Program-made: the position numbers and the translations under genes
NCBI RefSeq assembly: GCF_900100735.1
Contig: NZ_FNCJ01000014.1
Location: forward strand, 124,001-188,000
Origin: Paraburkholderia phenazinium
GTDB lineage: Bacteria > Pseudomonadota > Gammaproteobacteria > Burkholderiales > Burkholderiaceae
Reading direction: 5' to 3'
DNA: 64,000 bases
Notes under the pieces: generated by a model
Database searches by the model: none
Seen by the model: only the letters and a program-made list of their open reading frames with translations
Told to the model about the DNA's origin: nothing
Shown: one piece after another, positions 17,757-25,923 of the stretch
How positions within the stretch are numbered: position 1 is the first letter of the stretch
Layout: every line of letters starts with the position of its first letter

Positions 17757-17810
17757 GCATATGAGCTGCATATGAGCTGCATATGAGCTGCACATAGGCT
17801 GCACGTAATC
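17757..17810. repeat. 11-bp tandem direct repeat upstream of the sensor operon
   Basis: Three identical units of GCATATGAGCT (17757-17767, 17768-17778, 17779-17789) are followed by two degenerate units (GCACATAGGCT, GCACGTAATC). The 11-bp period puts each unit on the same face of the helix. The array lies 66 bp upstream of the chosen start of the periplasmic sensor gene, where an activator would bind. Confidence 0.85.
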
Positions 17811-17967
17811 GCAGGTATCAGGAGGTGTTGCAAAGCCGGTCCCGACGCGCCTTTCTTCCACGTCAGCCACCCCGCGCGTCAATCCCGGCCCGGAATGGCC
17901 AAACCGCCCGCATGATATCGCCAAACGGACGCGCTGCAAAAAGCCCCGTGGCGCGCCCTGGCACCGC

Positions 17968-19632
17968 TCACTCCTTGCCGTCGGCGAGCCGCAGATGGCG
18001 CGCTGCGCGCTGTGAGGCCACCACGATCAGCTTCATCGTCGCCCGCGTGGCGCCAACAAACAGCTTGCGGGCGCTGCGCTCGTCGAAGGTTTCGAAATCG
18101 ACCTCGGTCAGGATCACGCACGGCGCCGACTGTCCCTTGAAGCGGTAGATCGATTCCAGCAGCACATCGCCCTCGCGGTATTCCGGGTTGCCGAACAGGT
18201 CGTACTTGCCGGTGAAACTGCGTACGCGGTGCGGTCCGAGCTGGTCGAGCGCGCTCAGCACCGAACCTTCGCGGCCGCGGAACGACAACACCGCAATGTC
18301 TTGCTTGCGGAATCCCAGCGCAAGCGCCTGGGTGATCGCGCGCTTGGTGGCGTCGATACAGCCTTCCGCCCCGCGCGTGGCGTCGTAAGCGGAGAGCGAC
18401 AGGTCTGAGCCGTCGAACGGGCTGCCCGAGGCGAGCTCCGCCGCAAACGGCACCTCGGTGCCCACCACGTCGCGCACATAGTCAAGAATGTCGCGCGGAC
18501 TGCGGTAGTTGGTGGTCTCCTTGAGCGTGGTCCAGCCCGGCAGATCGACCGGCGCGCGCATATAGAGGTTCTGTAGCGGGTCTTCCAGCCACCACCATGC
18601 CGCGTCCGGGCGCAGCAGCCGTTCGAGCGTGGCAACCCACGGCTGCTGGAAGTCCTGCCCCTCGTCGACGATCAAGACATCGAACTGCCAGCGCGCGTCG
18701 ATCGGCGTGTCCGCGAAGATCCGCTCGAGCTGGTCGAAGATATCGGCGGCCTGGAAGTCCGGCGTGCGGCCACCGTCGCGGGCAATCCAGTCGCACAGCT
18801 GGTGATAGTTCGCCACTTTCGCTTCGGGCGGCGCGACCCGCGCAATATGGTCGGCGAGCGGCCGGTTGAAGCACACGTACAAGGGCCGCTGGCCGCGCGC
18901 CACCGCATCCTTCATCACCTGCACGGCCAGTTGCGTCTTGCCGGAGCCGGCTGTTCCGGCCACGCGCAGACGGAACGGCGTGAATTCGAGCCGCCGCGCC
19001 CAGGTGGCGAGGCCGCCGGCCAGCCGCGTGACGAGCGTGCCTGCCTGGCCGACCAGCGCGCTGGCGTCCGGACTCAGCGCCAGTTCGTCGGCGAGAAAGT
19101 GGTGAATCTTCGCGGCGCAGGCAAGCCGCGGTTCGTCGGCCGGCAATGCCTCGCGGATGATGGCGCCCAGGCGCTCCTTGCGGGTCGCGTCGACGATCCG
19201 TGCCGGGTTGACGCCGGCAATCGCCGCGTCCTTCACGATGTGATCCGGGCAGTACAGCAGTTCCTCGATGAAATAGGTACCCGCGCCGAAGGCCGCGGTA
19301 AAGCGCCGGTGCATGCCCTCGATGGTCCGCGCCAGCGCGATCGCCACATTGCGCTCGGTCTGCAAGTAGACCTTGACGAGCCCCTTGGGGGTCTCGCGCA
19401 GGAAGCCGGTTTTCTGCTCGACGATCATCACGCGCCCGGACGGGCTGACAATCACAAAGTCGGCTTCGCCGAACACCGAGAAGCCCTGGTTGAGCCGTGT
19501 CCAGTGGACGCCGTGATACACGGTGTAAGCCTCGGGCAAGGCGGTTTCCAGCAGAGCAAGGGTTTCGCGTTCGCGCACGGCGGCGCCGGTGGCAGCGAGG
19601 TTCTTCCAGTCGTCGGGGACAATGCGGGCCAT
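17968..19632 (-). CDS. NERD-domain / UvrD-like superfamily 1 helicase
   Basis: 554 aa. An N-terminal nuclease-related NERD domain (about 25-130: DFVIVSPSGRVMIVEQKTG) is joined to an SF1 helicase core with Walker A GTAGSGKT, Walker B DVLIVDEGQDF and C-terminal motifs SIYRFKGQSAPCVIL and LFVGATRA. The likely role is DNA processing or repair, or possibly defence against foreign DNA; no partner gene supports the latter. The ATG at 19632 was chosen for a GAGG ribosome-binding site; 19647 and 19692 are in-frame alternatives. Confidence 0.83.
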   Translation of the reverse strand: MARIVPDDWKNLAATGAAVRERETLALLETALPEAYTVYHGVHWTRLNQGFSVFGEADFVIVSPSGRVMIVEQKTGFLRETPKGLVKVYLQTERNVAIALARTIEGMHRRFTAAFGAGTYFIEELLYCPDHIVKDAAIAGVNPARIVDATRKERLGAIIREALPADEPRLACAAKIHHFLADELALSPDASALVGQAGTLVTRLAGGLATWARRLEFTPFRLRVAGTAGSGKTQLAVQVMKDAVARGQRPLYVCFNRPLADHIARVAPPEAKVANYHQLCDWIARDGGRTPDFQAADIFDQLERIFADTPIDARWQFDVLIVDEGQDFQQPWVATLERLLRPDAAWWWLEDPLQNLYMRAPVDLPGWTTLKETTNYRSPRDILDYVRDVVGTEVPFAAELASGSPFDGSDLSLSAYDATRGAEGCIDATKRAITQALALGFRKQDIAVLSFRGREGSVLSALDQLGPHRVRSFTGKYDLFGNPEYREGDVLLESIYRFKGQSAPCVILTEVDFETFDERSARKLFVGATRATMKLIVVASQRAARHLRLADGKE

Positions 19633-19795
19633 GCGGTGCCTCGTCATGTTCGGGTGCACCCATTGTACGCAACGGCCTTGCCGTTCCGGCATCGGCCAAA
19701 CGGCAGAAGGTAATTACAAGCTGCTTCGTGTATCGTTACCGGTTGAACGCCGCGCCCACGCGCGGCTTGCCAACCGTGAAAAGAGGATTTGCCGG

Positions 19796-20422
19796 ATGAT
19801 TACGATCTGGGGACGCGCCAATTCGGTCAACGTCCAGAAAGTGCTGTGGTGTTGCGACGAACTCGTGTTGCCGTATGAGCGCATCGATGCGGGCCTGCAG
19901 TTCGGCCGCAACAACGAGCCGGAATACCTCGCGATGAACCCTACCGGCCGCATTCCGACTCTGGTCGACGGCGACTTCGTGTTGTGGGAATCGAACTCGA
20001 TCCTGCGCTATCTGGTCATGCAATACGCCCCGGCGAGCCCGCTCTATCCGCACGAACCCAAGCAACGCGCAAGCATCGACCGTTGGCTGGACTGGTCGCT
20101 GTCCACGCTGCAACCGGCCGAACGTCCGGTGTTCTGGGCCCTCGTGCGCACGCCGGCCGACCAGCGCGACACGGCCAAGCTCGCCACCGACGTCGCCGCC
20201 GTCACGGCGCTGTGGAAACTGGTCGACACGTATCTGCAAGGGCGCTTCTTCCTCGAGGGCGAAAAATGCACGCTCGCTGACCTCGTGATCGGCGCGTATG
20301 CGAAGCGCTGGTTCGGACTGGAAGGCGTCGAACGTCCGTCACTGCCGAACCTGGAGCGCTGGTACTCGCGCCTCGCCACCCGCAGCGGCTTCAAGAAATA
20401 TGTCGACTTTCCGCTGACCTGA
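19796..20422 (+). CDS. Glutathione S-transferase family protein
   Basis: 208 aa with a thioredoxin-fold N-terminal domain (ITIWGRANSVNVQKVLWCCDEL; cis-Pro in GRIPTLVD; ESNSILRYL binding glutathione) and an all-helical C-terminal domain. It probably conjugates or reduces electrophiles in the cytosol; the substrate is unknown. It is followed after 1 bp by a second GST gene, so the two form an operon. The frame is open upstream, but the ATG at 19796 gives the normal length and is preceded by an AGAGGA ribosome-binding site. Confidence 0.92.
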   Translation: MITIWGRANSVNVQKVLWCCDELVLPYERIDAGLQFGRNNEPEYLAMNPTGRIPTLVDGDFVLWESNSILRYLVMQYAPASPLYPHEPKQRASIDRWLDWSLSTLQPAERPVFWALVRTPADQRDTAKLATDVAAVTALWKLVDTYLQGRFFLEGEKCTLADLVIGAYAKRWFGLEGVERPSLPNLERWYSRLATRSGFKKYVDFPLT

Positions 20423-20423
20423 T

Positions 20424-21089
20424 ATGACGATTACGCTCTACGCCTGGGGCACGCCCAACGGCCGCAAGGTCAGCGTCGCCCTCGAAGAAATGGAACTGCC
20501 GTACACGGTGGTGCCGGTCAACATCGGCCAAGGGGAGCAGTTCCAGCCCGAATTCCTGCGCATCAGCCCGAACAACAAGATTCCGGCTATCGTCGATCCG
20601 CACGGTCCGGCTACTGGCGCCAACGCGAGTCCCCCCGGCGGTTCGGGCACACCGATCAGCGTGTTCGAATCGGGTGCGATCCTGCTCTATCTGGGCGAGA
20701 AAACCGGCAAGTTCCTGCCGGCCAGTCTGCGTGAGCGCGTTCCCGTGCTTGAATGGCTGATGTGGCAGATGGGTGGCTTCGGTCCGATGCCCGGCCAGGT
20801 GCACCACTTCGCCGCGCTCGAAGCGGAAGCCGATCGCCGCTACGGCCTGAAGCGCTTCTCGGACGAAACGCACCGGCTCTATGGCGTGCTCGACCGGCGG
20901 CTCGCGCAGGTGGAGTTTGTCGCAGGCGAACTCTCCGTGGCGGATTTCGCGATCCTCGGTTGGGCGTGGCGGCACGAACGCCATAAGGTCGACCTCGCCA
21001 GCTATCCCAACGTGCGACGCTGGTACGAGACGCTGTTCGCACGCCCCGGCGTGCAACGCGGCTTTGCGGTGAACCTCAACGGCATCTGA
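20424..21089 (+). CDS. Nu-class GST / disulfide-bond oxidoreductase (YfcG/YghU-like)
   Basis: 221 aa GST whose N-terminus (LYAWGTPNGRKVSVALEEM) carries the TPNGRKV motif of the YfcG/YghU class, which reduces disulfides with glutathione. The ESGAILLYLGEKTG segment binds the gamma-glutamyl part, and an acidic NKIPAIVD loop has the cis-proline. It is coupled to the preceding GST and followed by a TPR protein gene 26 bp downstream. Confidence 0.88.
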   Translation: MTITLYAWGTPNGRKVSVALEEMELPYTVVPVNIGQGEQFQPEFLRISPNNKIPAIVDPHGPATGANASPPGGSGTPISVFESGAILLYLGEKTGKFLPASLRERVPVLEWLMWQMGGFGPMPGQVHHFAALEAEADRRYGLKRFSDETHRLYGVLDRRLAQVEFVAGELSVADFAILGWAWRHERHKVDLASYPNVRRWYETLFARPGVQRGFAVNLNGI

Positions 21090-21115
21090 AAGCACAACAC
21101 CGCGCAGCATCGGAC

Positions 21116-22726
21116 ATGAATCAGGACATCGCAAGCACGCTCGCCACGGCGCAGCAGAAATTCAGCGCCGGACATCTGGCCGAAGCGGCGGACTTGCTGC
21201 ACGGCATCCTCCTGCAGCAGCCGGACCACGGCGAAGCGCTCGAAGGGCTCGGCTATATCTGCGCCAAACGGGGCGACCACCAGCGCGCCGCCGACTATGT
21301 GACGCGTGCGTTGCAAAGCATGGACGCCTCGCCCGAGCAGATCTACTTCGCGGCGCACGTGTGCCAACTGGCGGGCCGCCACGCTGAGGCCGCCGCGCTG
21401 TACGAGCGCTGCCTCGAACGCATGCCGGATCACGTGCCGTCGTTGCACGAGGCGGCGCTGTCGCTCACAAAGCTCGGCGAACACGAACGCGCCCTGCGGT
21501 ACTTCGAGCGCCTCACCACGCGCCATCCGCAGCTCGCCGAAGTGCATTACAACAAGGGCAGCTTGCTCGGCGCGATGGGCCGCTACGAGGAAGAACTTGC
21601 GGCGTACCGCAAGGCCATCGCCCTCAAGCCGAACTTTGGCGAGGCGTATGTCAATGTCGGCGTGGCGCTGCGCGACCTGCACCGTTTCGACGACGCCCTG
21701 CTGCAGTTCAAGAAGGCCCTCTCGATCGACCCGAACGACGCCGGCGCGCGCACCAATCGTGCGCAGACCAACCTGTTGCTCGGCGAATTCGAGCACGGCT
21801 GGCGCGAGTACGAATGGCGCTGGCGCGACGGCACCGCCAGCCACGGTTTCGATCCGGCGACGCTCTGGACCGGCGCGCAAGCCATTACCGGCAAGACGGT
21901 GTTCGTCCACCACGAGCAGGGGTTTGGCGACACGCTGCAATTCGTGCGCTTCACCGACCGGCTGACTGCCGCCGGTGCGCGTGTGGTGTTGCGGGTGCAG
22001 GACGCGTTGCTGCCGTTGCTGCGCGGGTATCCGGGCGTGGCCGAGGTGATCGGCGAAAGCGCGCCGGTGCCGCCATTCGACTACCACTGTCCGACGTTGA
22101 GCCTCGCGTTCGCGCTCAAGGTCCGCGCCGCCGACCTCGGTGCAGCGGTTCCGTATCTGAGCGCCGACGCCGCCAGCATCGCGCAATGGAATACGCTGTT
22201 CGACAGCCAGCATGGCAACGACAGTGGCGCAAGCCGGGAGGACAGTGGCCGCGCTCGCTGGCCCCGCGTCGGCATCGTGTGGTCCGGCAACCCAGGACAT
22301 GTCAACGACCGCAATCGCTCGATCCCGCTGGCGCAGCTCGTCACGCTCTTCGACGCCAAGGCCAGCTTCGTTTCGCTGCAAAAAGGGCTGCGCGACGCCG
22401 ACCGCGCGAGCTTCACTCCGCTCGTGCAACGTGGTGCGCTGCAAGACGTGGCGGACCGCCTCGACACCTTCGCGCAGACGGCAGGACTGATCGCGCAACT
22501 CGACCTGGTCATCAGTGTGGATACCGCCGTGGCGCATTTAGCCGGCGCGCTGGGCAAACCGGTCTGGATTGCGCTGCCGTTCACGCCCGACTGGCGCTGG
22601 CAACTGAAGCGCAGCGACAGTCCGTGGTATCCGGGGGTGCGGCTGTTCCGGCAACGCATGCGTGGCGACTGGAGCCACGTCGTCACGGAGATCAGGGGGG
22701 CGCTGGACGCCTGGCGAGGCGCTTGA
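21116..22726 (+). CDS. TPR protein with glycosyltransferase-9-like C-terminal domain
   Basis: 536 aa. Residues about 1-235 form consecutive tetratricopeptide repeats (for example YVNVGVALRDLHRFDDALLQFKKALSIDPND, shortened here to its core YVNVGVALRD). The C-terminal half (VVFVHHEQ-like start FVHHEQGFGDTLQFVR, then VGIVWSGNP and LVISVDTAVAHLAGALGKP) matches heptosyltransferase/ADP-heptose-type folds. Such proteins are common in Burkholderia, but their acceptors are mostly unknown. It has no signal peptide and probably belongs to the GST operon by position only. Confidence 0.8.
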   Translation: MNQDIASTLATAQQKFSAGHLAEAADLLHGILLQQPDHGEALEGLGYICAKRGDHQRAADYVTRALQSMDASPEQIYFAAHVCQLAGRHAEAAALYERCLERMPDHVPSLHEAALSLTKLGEHERALRYFERLTTRHPQLAEVHYNKGSLLGAMGRYEEELAAYRKAIALKPNFGEAYVNVGVALRDLHRFDDALLQFKKALSIDPNDAGARTNRAQTNLLLGEFEHGWREYEWRWRDGTASHGFDPATLWTGAQAITGKTVFVHHEQGFGDTLQFVRFTDRLTAAGARVVLRVQDALLPLLRGYPGVAEVIGESAPVPPFDYHCPTLSLAFALKVRAADLGAAVPYLSADAASIAQWNTLFDSQHGNDSGASREDSGRARWPRVGIVWSGNPGHVNDRNRSIPLAQLVTLFDAKASFVSLQKGLRDADRASFTPLVQRGALQDVADRLDTFAQTAGLIAQLDLVISVDTAVAHLAGALGKPVWIALPFTPDWRWQLKRSDSPWYPGVRLFRQRMRGDWSHVVTEIRGALDAWRGA

Positions 22727-22792
22727 GTTAGAAGTGGCTGAGCATCCCACAGAGTGGACGGCCAGCCTGTCACGCCGAATCGCGATGGACCT

Positions 22793-22798
22793 TATAAT
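22793..22798 (+). promoter_or_regulatory. Consensus -10 box of the Zur-like gene
   Basis: A perfect TATAAT ends 7 bp before the ATG at 22805, so a transcript starting at the usual distance would begin at or beside the start codon. No good -35 and no ribosome-binding site is visible. This points to a leaderless or nearly leaderless mRNA. Confidence 0.5.
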
Positions 22799-22804
22799 CG
22801 GCAT

Positions 22805-23443
22805 ATGAAGAATGCAAAGCCCTCCGCGGTCGCCGCAAAGACCGCCCTCGTCAGAGAAACCGCGCGCGACAAGGCGCGAGCCAGTGCGCACGACCATCCG
22901 CATGCCCATGCGGACGATCATGCCCACGGCGACGAGGCTGACCACGCGCACGCCCACGCCGCCACGCCTGAAGCGGCGCTGGTGCTGGCAGAGGAATATT
23001 GCCGCGAACGCGGCGAGAAACTCACGCCGATCCGGCGCAAGGTGCTGGAACTGCTGCTGACCTCGGGGCGCGCCACCAAGGCGTATTCGCTGCTGGACGA
23101 CATGCGCCAGATCCATCCGGGCTCCGCGCCGCCCACGGTGTACCGCGCGCTCGATTTCCTGCTGTCGGCGGGGCTCGTGCACCGGATCGAGTCGATCAAC
23201 GCCTTCACCGTCTGCCACGACCTGACGCAATGTCAGCACGGCATTCTGGTGGTGTGCCAACAGTGCGGCAACGTAACCGAACTGCATCAGCCCAAGCTGC
23301 GCCAGGCGCTGGTGGCGCAGATCGAAGACGCGGGCTACCGCCTTGCCAGCGAGGAAATCGAGCTGAAGGGCCTGTGCTCCGCCTGCCAGGCCGCCGAGGC
23401 GAGCGCGGCCAGCGCGGCAGCCGCCGCAAGCGGCAGCGCCTGA
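22805..23443 (+). CDS. Fur-family regulator, Zur-like, with His-rich N-terminus
   Basis: 212 aa Fur-family repressor. The winged helix (about 60-135: LTPIRRKVLELLLTSGRATKAYSLL; PTVYRALDFL) is followed by a dimerisation domain with zinc-type cysteine pairs CQQCG and CSAC. Residues 29-51 contain nine histidines (HDHPHAHADDHAHG), an extension not needed for the fold that may buffer metal. Zur is the most likely subgroup, but no zinc transporter is adjacent. A consensus -10 sits so close to the ATG that the mRNA may be leaderless. Confidence 0.85.
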   Translation: MKNAKPSAVAAKTALVRETARDKARASAHDHPHAHADDHAHGDEADHAHAHAATPEAALVLAEEYCRERGEKLTPIRRKVLELLLTSGRATKAYSLLDDMRQIHPGSAPPTVYRALDFLLSAGLVHRIESINAFTVCHDLTQCQHGILVVCQQCGNVTELHQPKLRQALVAQIEDAGYRLASEEIELKGLCSACQAAEASAASAAAAASGSA

Positions 23444-23571
23444 CCCGGCAGGTCCGGCCACCGAGCCGCCTTAGCGGGCACATTGCTCCGCCTGACCGAT
23501 CCGGCTCAACTAGCGGGCTGATTCGGCGGACTCAATCAGGCGGGCCCACTTAGCGGGATCAGTCGGCAGAC

Positions 23572-23982
23572 TCAGCCGGCCGCGCGGGCGTCAATTGCAT
23601 CGTGCAGCAAGGCAACCAGCTCGTCCGGCCGGGCCGGTTTGGTCATGAAATGCTGGAAGCCCTCGCCGATGCTGCGCAAGCGGTAGGCGTCGTCGGTATG
23701 CCCGGTGAGCGCCACGGCGACAGCCGGCGCATGATCGCCACGAATCTCGTGATCGCGAAGCCGCTGGATCAGGTAAAAGCCGTCCATGCACGGCAGTTCG
23801 AGGTCGCACACCACGGCATCGGGTAACAGGCGCAGCGCCGCTTCGACGCCCTCTTCCGCATCCGCCAGTGCGACGACATGCGCGCCCTCCGATTCAAGCA
23901 ACAGGGTCAACGATTCCCGGCTTTGCGGGTCATCTTCGACGAGCACGATCGTTGCCTGATCGAGTCTCAACACTCCGTTCAT
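23572..23982 (-). CDS. CheY-like single-domain response regulator
   Basis: 136 aa, a lone receiver domain. It starts TIVLVEDDPQSRES (acidic pair), has the phosphoacceptor in VVCDLELPCMDGF (D near residue 60), a switch Thr in VALTGH and the Lys in MTKPARP. There is no output domain and no adjacent kinase, so its partner is unknown. It stands alone between Zur and a gene-poor segment. Confidence 0.85.
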   Translation of the reverse strand: MNGVLRLDQATIVLVEDDPQSRESLTLLLESEGAHVVALADAEEGVEAALRLLPDAVVCDLELPCMDGFYLIQRLRDHEIRGDHAPAVAVALTGHTDDAYRLRSIGEGFQHFMTKPARPDELVALLHDAIDARAAG

Positions 23983-24535
23983 ATTGCGTTGTTGCCAAGA
24001 AGCAGGTTAGGCCTGCGGGTTAGGCCAGATAAGGTGGCCATTGTATCGCGCTCATTGCGACCGGCCGTTTGACCCGGGCACTGGCTACCGCACGTTTGCC
24101 AGCTCATTTGCCAGCTCATTTGCCAGCTCATTTGCCAGGTGAGGCTCGCGAGGTCCGACTCCGTTTCACGCGACGAGTTGCAATCTTTTGGTAAGAAAAG
24201 CGTTTGACCGCTCCCCTTTAAGCACGTGTCGTGCCTTGCCGCCCCACACCGCTGGCACCGCGTCACGGACCGCTCAAGCAACGCCACCGCGCAAAATCTG
24301 CCTGGCGTCGTGCCATTTTTGCTTGCCTCGCTTAGGTGTAAACGATGCATTCGACGCGCGATGAATTTGCCAATATCAGCACCCGCCAGTGCTAAATTTC
24401 GAACCTGGCGATGACCGTGGCGCGCATCGATTGGGATGCCAGGCGCCCTTCCATCCGTGAGCTTCACGGACTCCGGCCGATCGCAACAACGACAATGAAC
24501 CGATCGGGCATATCGTCCGTGAAGGAGCGTCCCGC
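23983..24535. other. Gene-poor segment with tandem repeats
   Basis: About 550 bp with no convincing coding frame. It contains a 12-bp tandem repeat (24095-24138) and leads into the kdgT remnant, whose ribosome-binding site (GGAGCG) is still visible at its right end. The stretch may be decayed sequence left by a deletion (inference). Confidence 0.4.
24095..24138. repeat. 12-bp tandem direct repeat
   Basis: Three perfect copies of TTTGCCAGCTCA (24095-24106, 24107-24118, 24119-24130) plus an 8-bp partial copy. They lie about 110 bp upstream of the start of the CheY-like gene, on the far side of it. The exact identity of the copies suggests recent slippage expansion. Confidence 0.85.
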
Positions 24536-24610
24536 ATGCAGATCAAGAAAGCGATCGACCGTATTCCTGGCGGACTGATGCTGGTCCCGCTGCTGCTCGG
24601 CGCGTGCTGA
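24536..24610 (+). pseudogene. kdgT: 2-keto-3-deoxygluconate permease (KdgT) remnant
   Basis: A 24-residue frame, MQIKKAIDRIPGGLMLVPL then LLGAC and TGA, matches the conserved N-terminus of KdgT 2-keto-3-deoxygluconate transporters (IKxxIxRIPGGxMLVPLLLGA). The protein is normally over 300 aa. A good ribosome-binding site (GGAGCG) precedes it. After the stop the same frame stays open to a TAA at 24739, but that translation is not recognisably KdgT. The body of the gene appears to have been deleted. Confidence 0.6.
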
Positions 24611-24783
24611 TCGGCATCTATCGGGGCGCGCCGCTGGGGCGTGCTGTCGGCCAACTACCAGCGCAGCCACCCCGCCTTGCTCGACCCTTCGCCCGACAAC
24701 AGCGGACTGGAAGCCACGCTCCATCCTCCATTGAAGTAAGCCTTATTCCTAACCCGATCAACCCGACCACTGCCGATCTCACG

Positions 24784-25503
24784 ATGCACGAACTCGATCC
24801 CGTTACGCTCGAAGCGCTCCGCCATGTCAGCACGGCGACGCTGACCACCCAGCTATTCAAGCGCGGCCTGCGCAACACCTTCATGCAGGGCGTCGCACCG
24901 CTTGCCGGGCATACCGGCCCCAACCTCGTGGGGCCCGCATTCACGCTGCGCAATATCCCCTCGCGCGAGGATATCGACGTCCTCGAACTGTTTGCGAATC
25001 CCGAGTACGCGCAGCGCAAGTGCGTCGAAACGATTCCGGCCGGCCATGTGCTCGTGCAGGACTGCCGGGGCGAGCGCAACAGCGCCTCGTTCGGCTCGAT
25101 CCTCACGCAGCGCCTGCAGGTGCGCGGTGTGGCCGGCATGGTGTCGGACGGGCCGGTGCGCGACAGCACAACCATCGCGGCACTCGGCCTGCCGGTGTTC
25201 TGTGCCGGGGCGAGCGCGCCGCCGAATCTGATCCGCCATCACGCCATCGATATCAATGTGCCGATCGGCTGCGGCGGCGTCGCTGTGTTTCCGGGCGATG
25301 TGATCGTCGGCGACGCGGATGGCATCGTCGTGGTGCCGCGCGAGATGGCCGCCGAAGTCGCGCAAGCCGCCGCCGAGCAGGAGCAACTGGAGGAGTTTCT
25401 GACCGGGCGCATTCGCGCAGGCGCGGCATTGCCCGGTACGTATCCGCCGAACGAGGCGACCCGGGGTGCGTATGAAGAATGGAAGAAAAGCCGGCCAGGC
25501 TGA
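24784..25503 (+). CDS. RraA-family protein (possible oxoacid aldolase)
   Basis: 239 aa of the RraA/HMG-CHA aldolase fold. GNS-like active-site elements appear as ERNSASFGSIL and GMVSDGPVRDS, with the Arg-Asp pair that binds metal and substrate in aldolases, and GLPVF follows. Many family members are annotated as ribonuclease activity regulator RraA, yet those with this motif and a C-terminal extension are often class II pyruvate-type aldolases or dehydratases. The kdgT remnant upstream hints at sugar-acid metabolism. The exact substrate cannot be told from sequence. Confidence 0.78.
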   Translation: MHELDPVTLEALRHVSTATLTTQLFKRGLRNTFMQGVAPLAGHTGPNLVGPAFTLRNIPSREDIDVLELFANPEYAQRKCVETIPAGHVLVQDCRGERNSASFGSILTQRLQVRGVAGMVSDGPVRDSTTIAALGLPVFCAGASAPPNLIRHHAIDINVPIGCGGVAVFPGDVIVGDADGIVVVPREMAAEVAQAAAEQEQLEEFLTGRIRAGAALPGTYPPNEATRGAYEEWKKSRPG

Positions 25504-25923
25504 CGGTGTGCTTTCGATGCGGCGAGGGCCTGCGAGGCCCGCGCCGCACCGCGATATTTCCGCATGTTTCCAGACGTTACCGATCGGCCGCGCGGCATTC
25601 GTCTACTGATAACCCGGCCGATACGCCCGCTGTAATCTAGACCTTCGTCATGTCCCTGCGCAAGGCGATTGAGCTTACAGGCGCGCCTGCCCGATTCCCT
25701 CACGCCCTTCCCAGCGCTTTCGTCACGTAACACTCCGAAACATCTGCGCGTTGCTGCGCGCATTCCAGCCGGATTTAATGAACACGACCCTGTATGTGGC
25801 GGCGCGCACCGCCTCCTTGGGCGCGGCCGCGAGCCTCTTCGAACCATCGCGGCCAGTCGTCGGCGGCCCCTCACCCTGCCCCGTTTTTCTTCATCTCCAC
25901 GGTTGCCGCTTCGGTGAGACCAA
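25504..25923. other. Intergenic region with a GC-rich hairpin
   Basis: About 420 bp without a supported gene. A strong hairpin lies 15 bp after the RraA-family stop: GCGGCG / CGCCGC (25519-25524, 25542-25547) enclosing GGGCCT-GCG-AGGCCC. It has no U-tract, so it is at best an atypical terminator. Nothing else recognisable is seen. Confidence 0.45.

Noticed and set aside
17757..17810. CRISPR-like array at the 11-bp repeats
   Set aside because: Units are contiguous with no spacers and far too short for CRISPR repeats.
23471..23560. Possible degenerate repeats containing TAGCGGG after the Zur-like gene
   Set aside because: Copies are short and irregular; I could not define a consistent unit.
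24095..24138. CRISPR or attachment site at the 12-bp repeats
   Set aside because: No spacers, no integrase and no tRNA nearby; a simple tandem repeat is sufficient.
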